Source: Thalassospira lucentensis (GTDB lineage: Bacteria; Pseudomonadota; Alphaproteobacteria; Rhodospirillales; Thalassospiraceae). Taken from it: a stretch of DNA of 64,000 nt. The notes under the pieces are model-generated. The model was not told the DNA's origin. It ran no database searches and was given only the letters and a program-made list of their open reading frames with translations. Below, one piece after another: positions 1-8,016 of the stretch. Positions within the stretch are counted from its first letter, which is position 1, and the number at the start of each line of letters is the position of its first letter. Position numbers and translations under genes: made by a program. Where the stretch lies: the NCBI RefSeq assembly GCF_032921865.1, contig NZ_CP136684.1, positions 1,594,501-1,658,500 on the forward strand. Reading direction: 5' to 3'.

Positions 1-602
1 TTGATGGCTGCGATGCGCGCTTGCACCGAAGGCAATGTCAACGCAACCGCGACCAGCGCAAACCAGATCATGTGGCATGCTGCGATATAAAAACCGTATC
101 CGATCTCCATCAAAACCGGTGTATCGGGAGAAATGACCTGACTGAACAACGAAACGATGAACAGCATCGTCTTGGGGTTCAGGGCATTGCAGACAAAACC
201 GACCCAGAACGCGGATCCATTCCGTTTATGATTCGCTTTCGGCTTGTTGATGTTTTTGTTTGCCATTTGAGTCTGAATTTCGGTTGGATTTTTCGCCAAT
301 AAGGCCCGTATATCCGGCCAAAGTGCCGATATTCCCAGCCATATCAGATAGGCAGCACCCAGATAGCGTAAGCTGGTCAGAACCCAGACATTACTGGCAA
401 ACACAACGCCAAGCCCGATCAGCGTATAGGTAAGATGTACCGAAACACCGCTGCCGATCCCGATAGCGCACAACACACCAGCGCGACGACCACGTGCAAG
501 TGCAATACGCGTCACCATGGCGAAATCCGGCCCGGGGCTGATAACGGCAAGAATGGTGATAATGGCGACGGCAATGACTTCGATCTGAGCAATGGCTGGC
601 AT
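1..602 (-). CDS. LysE/RhtB-family amino-acid exporter (3' end cut by window edge)
   Basis: Reading the minus strand from the ATG at 602 gives about 200 residues open to the window edge, beginning MPAIAQIEVIAVAIITIL. The N-terminus has the family hallmark SPGPDFAMVTR followed by hydrophobic segments (SGVSVHLTYTLIGLGVVF, LRYLGAAYLIWLGI). A polar loop rich in Lys and Asn follows, then GFVCNALNPKTMLFIVSLF, the second conserved LysE/RhtB block. The family exports amino acids and homoserine-type lactones across the inner membrane. The divergent LysR gene starts 81 bp away, an arrangement typical of LysE exporters controlled by their own regulator. The substrate cannot be read from sequence. The stop codon lies outside the window. 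Confidence 0.9.
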   Translation of the reverse strand, partial: MPAIAQIEVIAVAIITILAVISPGPDFAMVTRIALARGRRAGVLCAIGIGSGVSVHLTYTLIGLGVVFASNVWVLTSLRYLGAAYLIWLGISALWPDIRALLAKNPTEIQTQMANKNINKPKANHKRNGSAFWVGFVCNALNPKTMLFIVSLFSQVISPDTPVLMEIGYGFYIAACHMIWFALVAVALTLPSVQARIAAI

Positions 603-683
603 GTTCGTGGTCCTTGATCTGTGAGATTATTCAGTATCAAATTGAAAAGATCGCCAGAAAATCGAAAATTCGTAGGAAATTTC

Positions 684-1601
684 GTGAGTAATATTCACAG
701 AAAACGCAATCTGCCACCCCTTGCCGCTTTGCCCGCCTTTGAGGCAGCAGCGCGACACCAAAGCTTTTCGCGTGCTGCCGAGGAATTGCACCTGACGCAC
801 GGGGCGATCAGTCGCGCCGTGGCGCAGATCGAGGAACGGTTGGGTATTGATCTGTTTGTTCGTCGTAATCGGCGTGTCTGGTTAACTCAGGCAGGCGAAA
901 GGCTTTTGAAGTCGGTGGCAACCGCACTGGACGGGCTTGATGGCGCTATCGAAGAAATTCACCGCCATGATAGTGCATCGCCGATCCTGTCGGTGTCGTG
1001 CGAGTCCAGCCTTGCCATGCGCTGGTTAATGCCAAGGCTGGGCGCGTTTCGCGAATCCAATCCTGACTTGAATATCGATCTACGGCTGGCTGGTGGCCCG
1101 GTTGATCTGCTGGTTGAGGGATGCGATGTGGCAATCCGGCGGGCTGATTTCGGTATCGGCGGGGATTACGAGGTAACGCGCCTTTGGCCGGAATTTGCCG
1201 GGCCGGTTTGTGACCCGGATTGTTGGGAAAACATTCTGGCTCGCGATTTGTCAAATGCCCGCTGGTTACACAGTCGCACGCGACCTGACGCCTGGGATGT
1301 CTGGAAACGGGCGAGTGGAAGCAATGCTAGCCCGGCAAGCGAGCAATATTTTGACCATTTCTTTTTTACGCTTCAGGCAGCCGCCAATCGTTTGGGGACC
1401 GCAATCGGGTCCTTGCCTCTGGTTTATGATGATCTGGTGGCAGGGCGGCTGATCGCCCCGCATGGTATGGCACCTACCGGCTATGATTACGTCCTGATCA
1501 CGTTAGATAGACCGGGGCGCGACCCGCGGATTTTACGATTCTTTGACTGGTTGATGACTGAAGCCAAAGGGATTGAAGATGGCGCCGTGCCACAAGGCTG
1601 A
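684..1601 (+). CDS. LysR-family transcriptional regulator (GcvA-like)
   Basis: A 305-residue LysR-type regulator. An N-terminal winged HTH spans about residues 8-65 (LPAFEAAARHQSFSRAAEEL, then THGAISRAVAQIEERLG) and is followed by a periplasmic-binding-like effector domain. The opening LPPLAALPAFEAAAR resembles the GcvA subgroup. The frame is open to a GTG at 621, but the GTG at 684 is chosen because AGGA lies at 675-678 with good spacing and the conserved domain begins soon after. It is divergent from the lysE-like exporter at 1-602, so control of that exporter and autoregulation are the natural inference. It could instead regulate the MgtC-like gene immediately downstream. Confidence 0.88.
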   Translation: MSNIHRKRNLPPLAALPAFEAAARHQSFSRAAEELHLTHGAISRAVAQIEERLGIDLFVRRNRRVWLTQAGERLLKSVATALDGLDGAIEEIHRHDSASPILSVSCESSLAMRWLMPRLGAFRESNPDLNIDLRLAGGPVDLLVEGCDVAIRRADFGIGGDYEVTRLWPEFAGPVCDPDCWENILARDLSNARWLHSRTRPDAWDVWKRASGSNASPASEQYFDHFFFTLQAAANRLGTAIGSLPLVYDDLVAGRLIAPHGMAPTGYDYVLITLDRPGRDPRILRFFDWLMTEAKGIEDGAVPQG

Positions 1602-1697
1602 TTGATATCGCGGTGCCCGATTTGCCGTTGGCGGAACAATGCGCGAACAGTAGGCGTTTCGGTCTGTATATCAAACAGATTGAAACGCGAACTGGAT

Positions 1698-2237
1698 ATG
1701 GGCATGACCGACCTTCCCTATTTTGCAACGGCTGAGCGATATTTCGATATCGGCGTGATTGATATGGTTTTGCGGCTGTGTGCGGCAACCGTGATCGGAA
1801 TGGTGATCGGCTTGAACCGTGATGTGAATGGCAAGCCGACCGGCATGCGCACATTGGCGCTGGTTGCGCTTGGCGCGGCTGTGGTGTCGGTTGTTGCGGT
1901 CCATTTTCAGGATCTGATCGATCATCCCGATGCGTTATCGCGCGTCGTGCAGGGGATTTTGCAAGGCGTTCTGACCGGGATCGGCTTTATCGGGGCGGGT
2001 GTGATCCTGCGCCAGCCAAAAGACATGTCGGTTAGCGGCCTGACAACGGCGGCCACCGTCTGGATCACGGCTGCCCTTGGTATCGCATGTGCTCTGGCGG
2101 CTTGGCATGTGGTGGTGATTGCGACGGTCCTGACGCTGATTGTCCTGATCGCCTTGAAACCGTTCGAACTTATGCTGGTTCGCCTTCTGGGCAACGAGCA
2201 AACCGTCGAGGATATCAAGGAAGACAAACAGGGATAG
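1698..2237 (+). CDS. MgtC/SapB-family inner-membrane protein
   Basis: About 179 residues when started at the ATG at 1698; the frame is open from 1602, but the conserved region starts only near residue 20. The MgtC N-terminal membrane domain is visible: LRLCAATVIGMVIGLNRD, then GKPTGMRTLALVALGAA, GVLTGIGFIGAGVIL and SGLTTAATVWITAALGIA. These form four to five hydrophobic helices with the conserved R/N-rich turn. The C-terminal ACT-like domain of Salmonella MgtC is missing, so this is the short SapB-like form. The family is linked to magnesium limitation, acid tolerance and F-ATPase modulation; the role here is not known. The start codon choice is uncertain. Confidence 0.85.
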   Translation: MGMTDLPYFATAERYFDIGVIDMVLRLCAATVIGMVIGLNRDVNGKPTGMRTLALVALGAAVVSVVAVHFQDLIDHPDALSRVVQGILQGVLTGIGFIGAGVILRQPKDMSVSGLTTAATVWITAALGIACALAAWHVVVIATVLTLIVLIALKPFELMLVRLLGNEQTVEDIKEDKQG

Positions 2238-2247
2238 TCGGGTTTGA

Positions 2248-3288
2248 TCAGAAATCCTCTCCCTCGCGGAAGGCGGCAAGATCGTCGATCCGTCGATAGG
2301 GTAAAAGCGTTTGCAGTTCTTCTGCCGGGGTGCCGGTCATCAGGTCGTGCAAATGTTCCGAAAGCACTTTACCGACCTTGCGTTGTGGCTGGTAGTAATA
2401 GGCGAGCTTCTGTCTGGACAGCATGCGAAACGGCATGCCGCCAAAACCGACAATACCGATCCCGTCCCGTATCGTGTCCATGCCCAGTTCCAGCAATGCC
2501 TCCAGCGCACCAATCATGGTCATCTGGCTGGCGCACACCACGGCGGTTGCATCGCGCTGATTGGTAAGCAGGCGGATAGTGGCTTCGCGCGCGGCACGGA
2601 CGGACACGTCCGATGTCATCCAGATCAGGCTTTCTGGATCAAGTCCTGCCTCGATCATCGCGCGCCGCGCACCGCGTTTGCGATAGCCAAAAAAAGTCAG
2701 ATCTTCGGGCGGATCAATCATGCCGATTTTGCGATGGCCATCATCAATCAGGCGTTTGACCGCATCATAAGCCGCTTGTTCATCGTCATGATCGACAAAG
2801 GCATGCGGGGTTAAAAGTTCCGTCCGGCCAAAACTGACAAAGGGAAAGTCATGTTGCAGGCAGTATTTGGCGCGGCTGTCCTGCAGGGTCGTGCGCGAAA
2901 ATACAACTGCGTCGGCCATATGCTGCGTATGAACGCGACGTACGGGTTCAAGCGGGTCTTCACTACTGGTCTGGGCAAGAACGACCAATGAGTAATGATC
3001 GGCCTCCAGCCCCTTGGCGAGGCTTTCAACCTGAGCCAGAAAACCCGGGTCGCCGTAATCGCCGACTTCCGGGGAATACAGGATAGAACAGACCTGCATC
3101 GTCTTGCCAGTGCGCAGCATGACGCCGCGGGCATCGGGATGGTAGCCGATTTCGGTCGCCGCGGCTTTGACGCGGGCGACCGTATCGGGTTTGACCTCCG
3201 GCCCGTCTTTCAATGCACGCGAGACCGTCGTGACCGACAGGCCAAGACGATCGGCGATGGTGCGAAGGTTCGGGCGGGTGGCTGACAT
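2248..3288 (-). CDS. LacI-family transcriptional regulator of the adjacent beta-glucoside genes
   Basis: A 346-residue LacI/GalR-type repressor. The N-terminal HTH is at about residues 7-27 (LRTIADRLGLSVTTVSRAL), with the hinge GYHPDARGVMLRTGKT next. A periplasmic-binding-like sugar-sensing domain continues to the end. It lies directly downstream of the GH1 glucosidase on the same strand, 53 bp away, and close to a divergent CUT1 sugar transporter. The gap between those two arms holds two copies of an AACGTT-centred site of the kind LacI-family proteins bind (4724-4735 and 4833-4844). The inference is repression of both arms, relieved by a beta-glucoside or its breakdown product. Confidence 0.88.
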   Translation of the reverse strand: MSATRPNLRTIADRLGLSVTTVSRALKDGPEVKPDTVARVKAAATEIGYHPDARGVMLRTGKTMQVCSILYSPEVGDYGDPGFLAQVESLAKGLEADHYSLVVLAQTSSEDPLEPVRRVHTQHMADAVVFSRTTLQDSRAKYCLQHDFPFVSFGRTELLTPHAFVDHDDEQAAYDAVKRLIDDGHRKIGMIDPPEDLTFFGYRKRGARRAMIEAGLDPESLIWMTSDVSVRAAREATIRLLTNQRDATAVVCASQMTMIGALEALLELGMDTIRDGIGIVGFGGMPFRMLSRQKLAYYYQPQRKVGKVLSEHLHDLMTGTPAEELQTLLPYRRIDDLAAFREGEDF

Positions 3289-3341
3289 ATACAGGTCCGT
3301 TCATTTATTCTTTGGCGGACAATCTAATCGCCCGTTTGCGG

Positions 3342-4673
3342 TTAAGGCAATGCGTTGCTTTCGATCACGCGACGCATGAAGTCATAGGATGCCTTCGGCG
3401 TGCGTTTGAGTGTGTCGTAATCGACATGCACCAACCCGAACCGTTTTTCATAGCCGTAGGCCCATTCGAAATTATCCAGCAACGACCAGGGCATGTATCC
3501 CTGCACATTTGCGCCTTCTTCCACCGCCCGCAAAAGGGCCGAAAGATACTCGTGGTAATAGGCAATGCGGTCCTGATCGTCGATATAACCATTATGGCCG
3601 GGAACGTCCGTGAAGGCACCGCCATTTTCGGTCACGAAAACCGGCGGGTTGCCATAGTTTTCCTGCAGGATTTTCATGGTGCGATAGAAGCAGTCACCGT
3701 CAATCGCCCATCCCATTTCCGTACGGCGGAAATATCTCGGCGGTTCGGCATGTTTGAATGGCCATGCGCGCCCTTCGGCGGCTTCGATATAGCTCGGGAA
3801 ATACTGGTTCAGCCCCTGAAAATCGACTTTGGTCTTGACCGCTTCAAGGTCACCATCCTGAATGTGCGGTTCCATTCGATCAATGATCAGCTCGGGATAT
3901 CGACCGTAATAAACCGGATCAAGAAAGATGCCGTTCCATTTGGCCTCGAACAGATCGATTAGGTGGGCATCCTGTTCGCGCCGATGCGGCAGCGTATAGG
4001 CCTTGTGCATCGGCAAAACGAATCCGACTGGTACATCCGAAGAGTGATGCTTGATCACGCGGGTCGCACGGGCATGGCACATATTCAGATGGTGGGCGGC
4101 CCGCATTGCCGCGCGCGGGTCGGTAATTCCCGGTGCGTGGCGGCCTTCTTCGTGGCCAACCCACGCCACAACGTTGGGTTCGTTAAACGTAACCCATGAT
4201 TTGACCCGGTCGCCAAATCGCGTCACCAGCAACTCGGTATAGTCGCCAAACCAATCGACAATGTCGCGATTGGTCCAACCGCCGCGGTCCTGCAATGCCT
4301 GCGGCAGGTCCCAGTGATACAGGCATAACCAGGGATCAAGGCCGCGTTCGCACATGCCGTCAATTAACCGGTCGTAAAATGCCATGCCGGTTTCATTGAC
4401 TTTGCCCGTGCCGTTCGGAATGACACGCGGCCACATCACCGAAAATCGATAATGTTTGGCACCAAGCCCCCTGATCAGGTCAAGATCTTCGGCCCAGCGA
4501 TGATAATGGTCGCAGGCGACACTGCCGTTATCGCCATTGGCAACCCGGCCGGGTGTTGCACAGTAGGTATCCCAGATGCTGTCGCCGCGCCCGTCGTCGC
4601 TCGCGCCGCCTTCAATCTGATAGCTTGAGGTCGAGACACCCCAGCGGAAACCGTTGGGAAAAGGTTTGGTCAT
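3342..4673 (-). CDS. GH1 beta-glucosidase
   Basis: A 443-residue family 1 glycoside hydrolase, normal full length. It hydrolyses beta-linked glucosides or related disaccharides, probably in the cytoplasm since no signal peptide is present. The acid/base glutamate is E165 in TFNEPNV and the nucleophile is E349 in VTENGGAF. Other family landmarks are FRWGVSTSSYQIEGG at residues 9-23, HYRFSVMWPRVIPNG and YMPWSLLDNFEW. The frame is open upstream to 4826, but the ATG at 4673 matches the family N-terminus MTKPFPNGF and has GGAA just before it. It is divergent from the sugar ABC operon, so imported oligosaccharide would be cleaved by this enzyme. Confidence 0.95.
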   Translation of the reverse strand: MTKPFPNGFRWGVSTSSYQIEGGASDDGRGDSIWDTYCATPGRVANGDNGSVACDHYHRWAEDLDLIRGLGAKHYRFSVMWPRVIPNGTGKVNETGMAFYDRLIDGMCERGLDPWLCLYHWDLPQALQDRGGWTNRDIVDWFGDYTELLVTRFGDRVKSWVTFNEPNVVAWVGHEEGRHAPGITDPRAAMRAAHHLNMCHARATRVIKHHSSDVPVGFVLPMHKAYTLPHRREQDAHLIDLFEAKWNGIFLDPVYYGRYPELIIDRMEPHIQDGDLEAVKTKVDFQGLNQYFPSYIEAAEGRAWPFKHAEPPRYFRRTEMGWAIDGDCFYRTMKILQENYGNPPVFVTENGGAFTDVPGHNGYIDDQDRIAYYHEYLSALLRAVEEGANVQGYMPWSLLDNFEWAYGYEKRFGLVHVDYDTLKRTPKASYDFMRRVIESNALP

Positions 4674-4723
4674 GGTTGTTTCCTTGCCCTGTCGCGGATC
4701 GCATTCGTTGGCAGATCCAAAAT

Positions 4724-4735
4724 CGTAACGTTTCG
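4724..4735. promoter_or_regulatory. LacI-type operator, copy 1
   Basis: The sequence CGTAACGTTTCG is centred on the AACGTT palindrome at 4727-4732, in the 5' untranslated region of the GH1 glucosidase. An inverted copy of the same 12-mer is at 4833-4844. Flanking bases also match over a short distance (AAAATCG before, A/T-rich after). Assignment to the LacI-family regulator at 2248-3288 is inferred from proximity and from the central CG-containing palindrome typical of that family. Confidence 0.6.
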
Positions 4736-4797
4736 GAAATTTCGGCAAAAAAATAATGCCGAATTGATTTCGCCTTATTATGGCCGGGTTTTGTTGA

Positions 4798-4826
4798 TTG
4801 ACAAGAGTGAATAAAGCGCCTATCAA
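4798..4826 (+). promoter_or_regulatory. Sigma-70-type promoter of the sugar ABC operon
   Basis: A perfect -35 element TTGACA is at 4798-4803, followed after 17 bp by TATCAA at 4821-4826. The predicted transcription start falls near 4833, inside operator copy 2. That geometry fits simple repression by blocking promoter access or clearance. Confidence 0.6.
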
Positions 4827-4832
4827 AAAAAT

Positions 4833-4844
4833 CGAAACGTTACG
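4833..4844. promoter_or_regulatory. LacI-type operator, copy 2
   Basis: CGAAACGTTACG is the exact reverse complement of operator copy 1. Its AACGTT core (4836-4841) is 109 bp from that of copy 1. It begins 7 bp after the predicted -10 of the sugar ABC promoter. Two sites on opposite sides of a divergent promoter region could also support repression by DNA looping. Confidence 0.6.
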
Positions 4845-4901
4845 AATTTTCGACCATCAAGAAGTCGGGCGCGAACGTATCCATTAGGGAGGACATCCGT
4901 T

Positions 4902-6146
4902 ATGAAGAAATTTTCAAAGGTCGCAGCACTCGCGACATTTCTGAGCGCCGGTGTTTCTGTCGGTGCGCTTCACGCCCAGACAGCCGAAGTTCTGCACTGG
5001 TGGACCTCGGGCAGCGAGCAGGCTGCCTTGGGCGAAATTCGTGCGGCTTTCGAGGCGCAGGGCGGCAAATGGGTCGATACACCGATTGCCGGTGGCGGCA
5101 ATGCCCGCGCGGCTGCGGTCAACCGCATGCTGGGCGGCGATCCGGCGACTGTTTTCCAGTTTTCCATCGGGCAGCAATTGCGTGAACTGGCCGACCAGGG
5201 GCTTTTGGCCGATGTGAATGCGGTGGCCGAGGAAGAAAACTGGGATGAAAAGCTGCCGCCGCTGATCGTTCAGGCGGCAAAATATGATGGTGATTACATC
5301 GCGGCGCCGATCAACATCCACGGTGAAAACTGGATGTTTTACAATACCGAAGCGCTTGAAAAAGCCGGGATCGAGGTGCCAAAAAGCTGGCCGGAATTTA
5401 TTGATGCGGCCAAAAAGCTTGAAGATGCGGGCATTGTCCCGATCGGTCTTGGCGGGCAGCCGTGGCAGGAACGTATCCTGTTTAACAGTGTCCTTCTGGG
5501 TGTTGGCGGACGTGAATTTTACGCCCAGCTATACAGCACGCTGGATAATGAACTTTTGGCATCCGACACCATGCGCAAGGTGTTTGAAACCTTTGCAGCG
5601 CTTAAACCCTTTGTCGATGAAGCAAGCCCGGGCCGGAACTGGAACGAGGCGACCAATATGGTCATTCGCGGCGATGCGGCGTTTCAGTTTATGGGCGACT
5701 GGGCCAAAGGTGAAATCATTGCTGCCGGGGTCGAACCGGGTACAACGGTTGGCTGCGCCTTCGCCCCGGCTATTGATACCGCCTATATCATGACGGTTGA
5801 TGCCTTTGCCTTTTCCGCCATGGACGGTGACGAAGCCCAGGCTGCCCAGCAAAAGATGGCCGAGGTCATGCTTGAACCCGATGTTCAGATTGCCTTTAAC
5901 AAGAAAAAGGGCTCGATCCCTGCCCTTCTTGACGTGTCGGGTGACAGTTTCGATGCCTGTGCACAAAAAGCCATGGCAACATTGCAGGACAAGAAAACCC
6001 ATCTGGTCAGTACCGGACTGTTTGGCGTTCCCAGTGCCGTTTCCGGGGCAATTGATGACAGTATCTCCAATTTCTGGAACAGTGCTGACATGAGCCCGGA
6101 ACAGGGACAGGAAGAATTCCGTCAGGCGATTTCCTACGCCAAATAA
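4902..6146 (+). CDS. Sugar ABC transporter substrate-binding protein (CUT1)
   Basis: A 414-residue extracellular solute-binding protein, family 1. The N-terminus is a clear Sec signal peptide (MKKFSKVAALATF, then VGALHAQ with cleavage after HAQ). The mature protein starts TAEVLHWWTSGSEQAALG, typical of CUT1 binding proteins for glucose, mannose or oligosaccharides. A strong ribosome site AGGGAGGA at 4886-4893 sits 8 bp before the ATG. It is the first gene of the transporter operon. A perfect stem-loop after its stop codon (6176-6200) probably sets its expression above that of the permeases. The substrate is inferred to be a beta-glucoside from the divergent GH1 enzyme. Confidence 0.92.
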   Translation: MKKFSKVAALATFLSAGVSVGALHAQTAEVLHWWTSGSEQAALGEIRAAFEAQGGKWVDTPIAGGGNARAAAVNRMLGGDPATVFQFSIGQQLRELADQGLLADVNAVAEEENWDEKLPPLIVQAAKYDGDYIAAPINIHGENWMFYNTEALEKAGIEVPKSWPEFIDAAKKLEDAGIVPIGLGGQPWQERILFNSVLLGVGGREFYAQLYSTLDNELLASDTMRKVFETFAALKPFVDEASPGRNWNEATNMVIRGDAAFQFMGDWAKGEIIAAGVEPGTTVGCAFAPAIDTAYIMTVDAFAFSAMDGDEAQAAQQKMAEVMLEPDVQIAFNKKKGSIPALLDVSGDSFDACAQKAMATLQDKKTHLVSTGLFGVPSAVSGAIDDSISNFWNSADMSPEQGQEEFRQAISYAK

Positions 6147-6175
6147 GGCAGATGGAATGACACGACTTTGCAGGT

Positions 6176-6200
6176 GCGCCGCTGCCTCATGCAGCGGCGC
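6176..6200 (+). other. Intercistronic stem-loop after the binding-protein gene
   Basis: GCGCCGCTGC at 6176-6185 pairs perfectly with GCAGCGGCGC at 6191-6200 around a CTCAT loop. Only a short, interrupted T tract follows, so it is a poor terminator by itself. Such structures often partly terminate transcription or protect the upstream message. Confidence 0.6.
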
Positions 6201-6224
6201 CTTTACAAAGAAGCGAGATTATTC

Positions 6225-7154
6225 ATGGCCGAACCGGCACAGGGTGCGTTGAAGACTTCGCACGACGGCAGATGGCGCTGGCGTCCGCAATGGACGGCAA
6301 AAATGGCGCTGATTCCTGCCATGACGATTACCATCGTCTGTTTCTATGGTTTTATCATCTGGACCTTTGTGATCTCGCTGACGCGTTCGCGTTTGTTACC
6401 GGTTTATAAATTTACTGGGTTTGATCAATATGTGCGTCTGTTTGCTAATGAACGCTGGTGGACGGCGATGCAGAATATCGCCATCCACGGCTTCCTGTTT
6501 ATCGGTGGATGTATTGTTTTCGGCTATTTGCTGGCGATCCTGATTGATCGCGGGGTCAAGGCCGAAGGCATGTTTCGCACGGTTTTCATGCTGCCGCTTT
6601 CGATGTCTTTCATCGTTACCGGTGTCATCTGGCAATGGGTGATGAATCCGGGGCTGGGTCTTCAGGATGCAGTGCGCGAACTGGGCTGGACCACGTTTGA
6701 ATTCAACTGGATTGTGCGACAGGACCGGTCGATTTATACGCTGGCAATTGCTGGGATCTGGCAACAGGTCGGGCTGTGCATGGCACTGTTTTTGGCGGGG
6801 TTGCGTAATGTCGACCCCAATATCTGGAAAGCATCCCGGGTGGATGGCATCCCGGTCTGGCGGGTCTATCTGCATGTGATTACGCCGATGATGCGGACCG
6901 TGTTTTTTACGGTCTTTATCCTGATGAGCGCGATTGTCATGAAAGCCTTTGACCTTGTTGTCGCCCTGACGGGTGGTGGTCCGGGCTTTTCATCGGATTT
7001 GCCGGCGAAATTTGTGGTCGATCATATCCTGAACCGGCAGGAACTGGGCCTTGGCGCGGCAGGTGCGTTTGTTTTGCTTTGTACCGTGATCGCAGTCATT
7101 TCGCCCTATATCCATTTTGAATTGCGCAAAGCACGCGACGGCGGAGGGCATTGA
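6225..7154 (+). CDS. Sugar ABC transporter permease 1 (MalF-like)
   Basis: About 309 residues when started at the ATG at 6225 (MAEPAQGALKTSH); the frame is open further upstream but that part contains the stem-loop. The protein has around six membrane helices, starting with MALIPAMTITIVCFYGFIIW. The cytoplasmic EAA-type loop is visible as WKASRVDGIPVWRVYLHVITP (about residues 222-242), the docking site for the ATPase. It forms the membrane channel together with the next gene, whose ATG lies 2 bp past this stop codon, so translation is probably coupled. Confidence 0.92.
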   Translation: MAEPAQGALKTSHDGRWRWRPQWTAKMALIPAMTITIVCFYGFIIWTFVISLTRSRLLPVYKFTGFDQYVRLFANERWWTAMQNIAIHGFLFIGGCIVFGYLLAILIDRGVKAEGMFRTVFMLPLSMSFIVTGVIWQWVMNPGLGLQDAVRELGWTTFEFNWIVRQDRSIYTLAIAGIWQQVGLCMALFLAGLRNVDPNIWKASRVDGIPVWRVYLHVITPMMRTVFFTVFILMSAIVMKAFDLVVALTGGGPGFSSDLPAKFVVDHILNRQELGLGAAGAFVLLCTVIAVISPYIHFELRKARDGGGH

Positions 7155-7156
7155 CC

Positions 7157-8011
7157 ATGCGATATAACCGTGTTGCGCTTTACGCGATGCTGGGGATCGC
7201 GGCCCTGATGATTTTGGCGCCGGTCTTCATCATGGTTTCGACGTCGCTGAAATCGATGGATGAAATCCGCGACGGCAGTATCTTTACTCTGCCGGCAGAA
7301 CCAAATTTTGACGCATGGGGCGAGGCATGGTTTGGCGATTGTACCCAGACTGTGGGTGAGGATTGCGGTGGTTTGTCATCGTCTTTCCTGACATCGGTCA
7401 AAATCGTCATTCCGGCCCTGTTTTTATCGGTCGGGCTTGGTGCGGTGACGGGTTATGCCCTGGCAGCGTGGAAGATGCGCGGCGCCAATCTGATGTTTGC
7501 CGCCCTTCTGATCGGCATGTTCATCCCGCCTCAGGTCACACTTTATCCCCTGATCATCATGGTGCGTGAATTGGGGATATTTGGCTCAATTCCGGGACTT
7601 GTTCTGGTGCATGTCATCTGGGGTGTCGCCTTTACCACCATGATGTTTCGAAACTTTTTCAAAACCGTTCCGCAGGATCTGCTGAAAGCCGCCCGGATTG
7701 ACGGGGCGGGATTCTGGCCCTTGTTCTGGCATGTGATGTTGCCCCTGTCGTTGCCGATCCTAGGCGTCGCGATGATTTTGCAATTCACATACATCTGGAA
7801 CGATTTTCTGCTGGGCCTGACCTTTGGCGGGCGATCCGGACAGCCGATGACGGTTGCGCTTAACAACCTTGTCGGATCGCAGTTCGGCGCAAAGGAATAT
7901 AACGTGGATATGGCTGCCACCATGCTGACAGCGCTTCCGACACTGGCGGTTTATCTGCTGTCGGGGCGGTTGTTTGTTCGCGGAATTGCGGCTGGTGCAG
8001 TGAAAGGATAA
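7157..8011 (+). CDS. Sugar ABC transporter permease 2 (MalG-like)
   Basis: About 284 residues from the ATG at 7157 (a TTG at 7151 is in frame but would overlap the previous stop). GGAGGG at 7142-7147 serves as ribosome site. A first membrane helix at residues 5-27 (YAMLGIAALMILAPVFIMVS) is followed by a periplasmic segment with two cysteine-containing motifs (FGDCTQT, GEDCGG), which may form a disulfide. The EAA-like loop LLKAARIDGAGFWPLFWHVM lies near residue 176. It is the partner of the MalF-like protein in a CUT1 importer. Confidence 0.92.
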   Translation: MRYNRVALYAMLGIAALMILAPVFIMVSTSLKSMDEIRDGSIFTLPAEPNFDAWGEAWFGDCTQTVGEDCGGLSSSFLTSVKIVIPALFLSVGLGAVTGYALAAWKMRGANLMFAALLIGMFIPPQVTLYPLIIMVRELGIFGSIPGLVLVHVIWGVAFTTMMFRNFFKTVPQDLLKAARIDGAGFWPLFWHVMLPLSLPILGVAMILQFTYIWNDFLLGLTFGGRSGQPMTVALNNLVGSQFGAKEYNVDMAATMLTALPTLAVYLLSGRLFVRGIAAGAVKG

Positions 8012-8016
8012 CGGAA

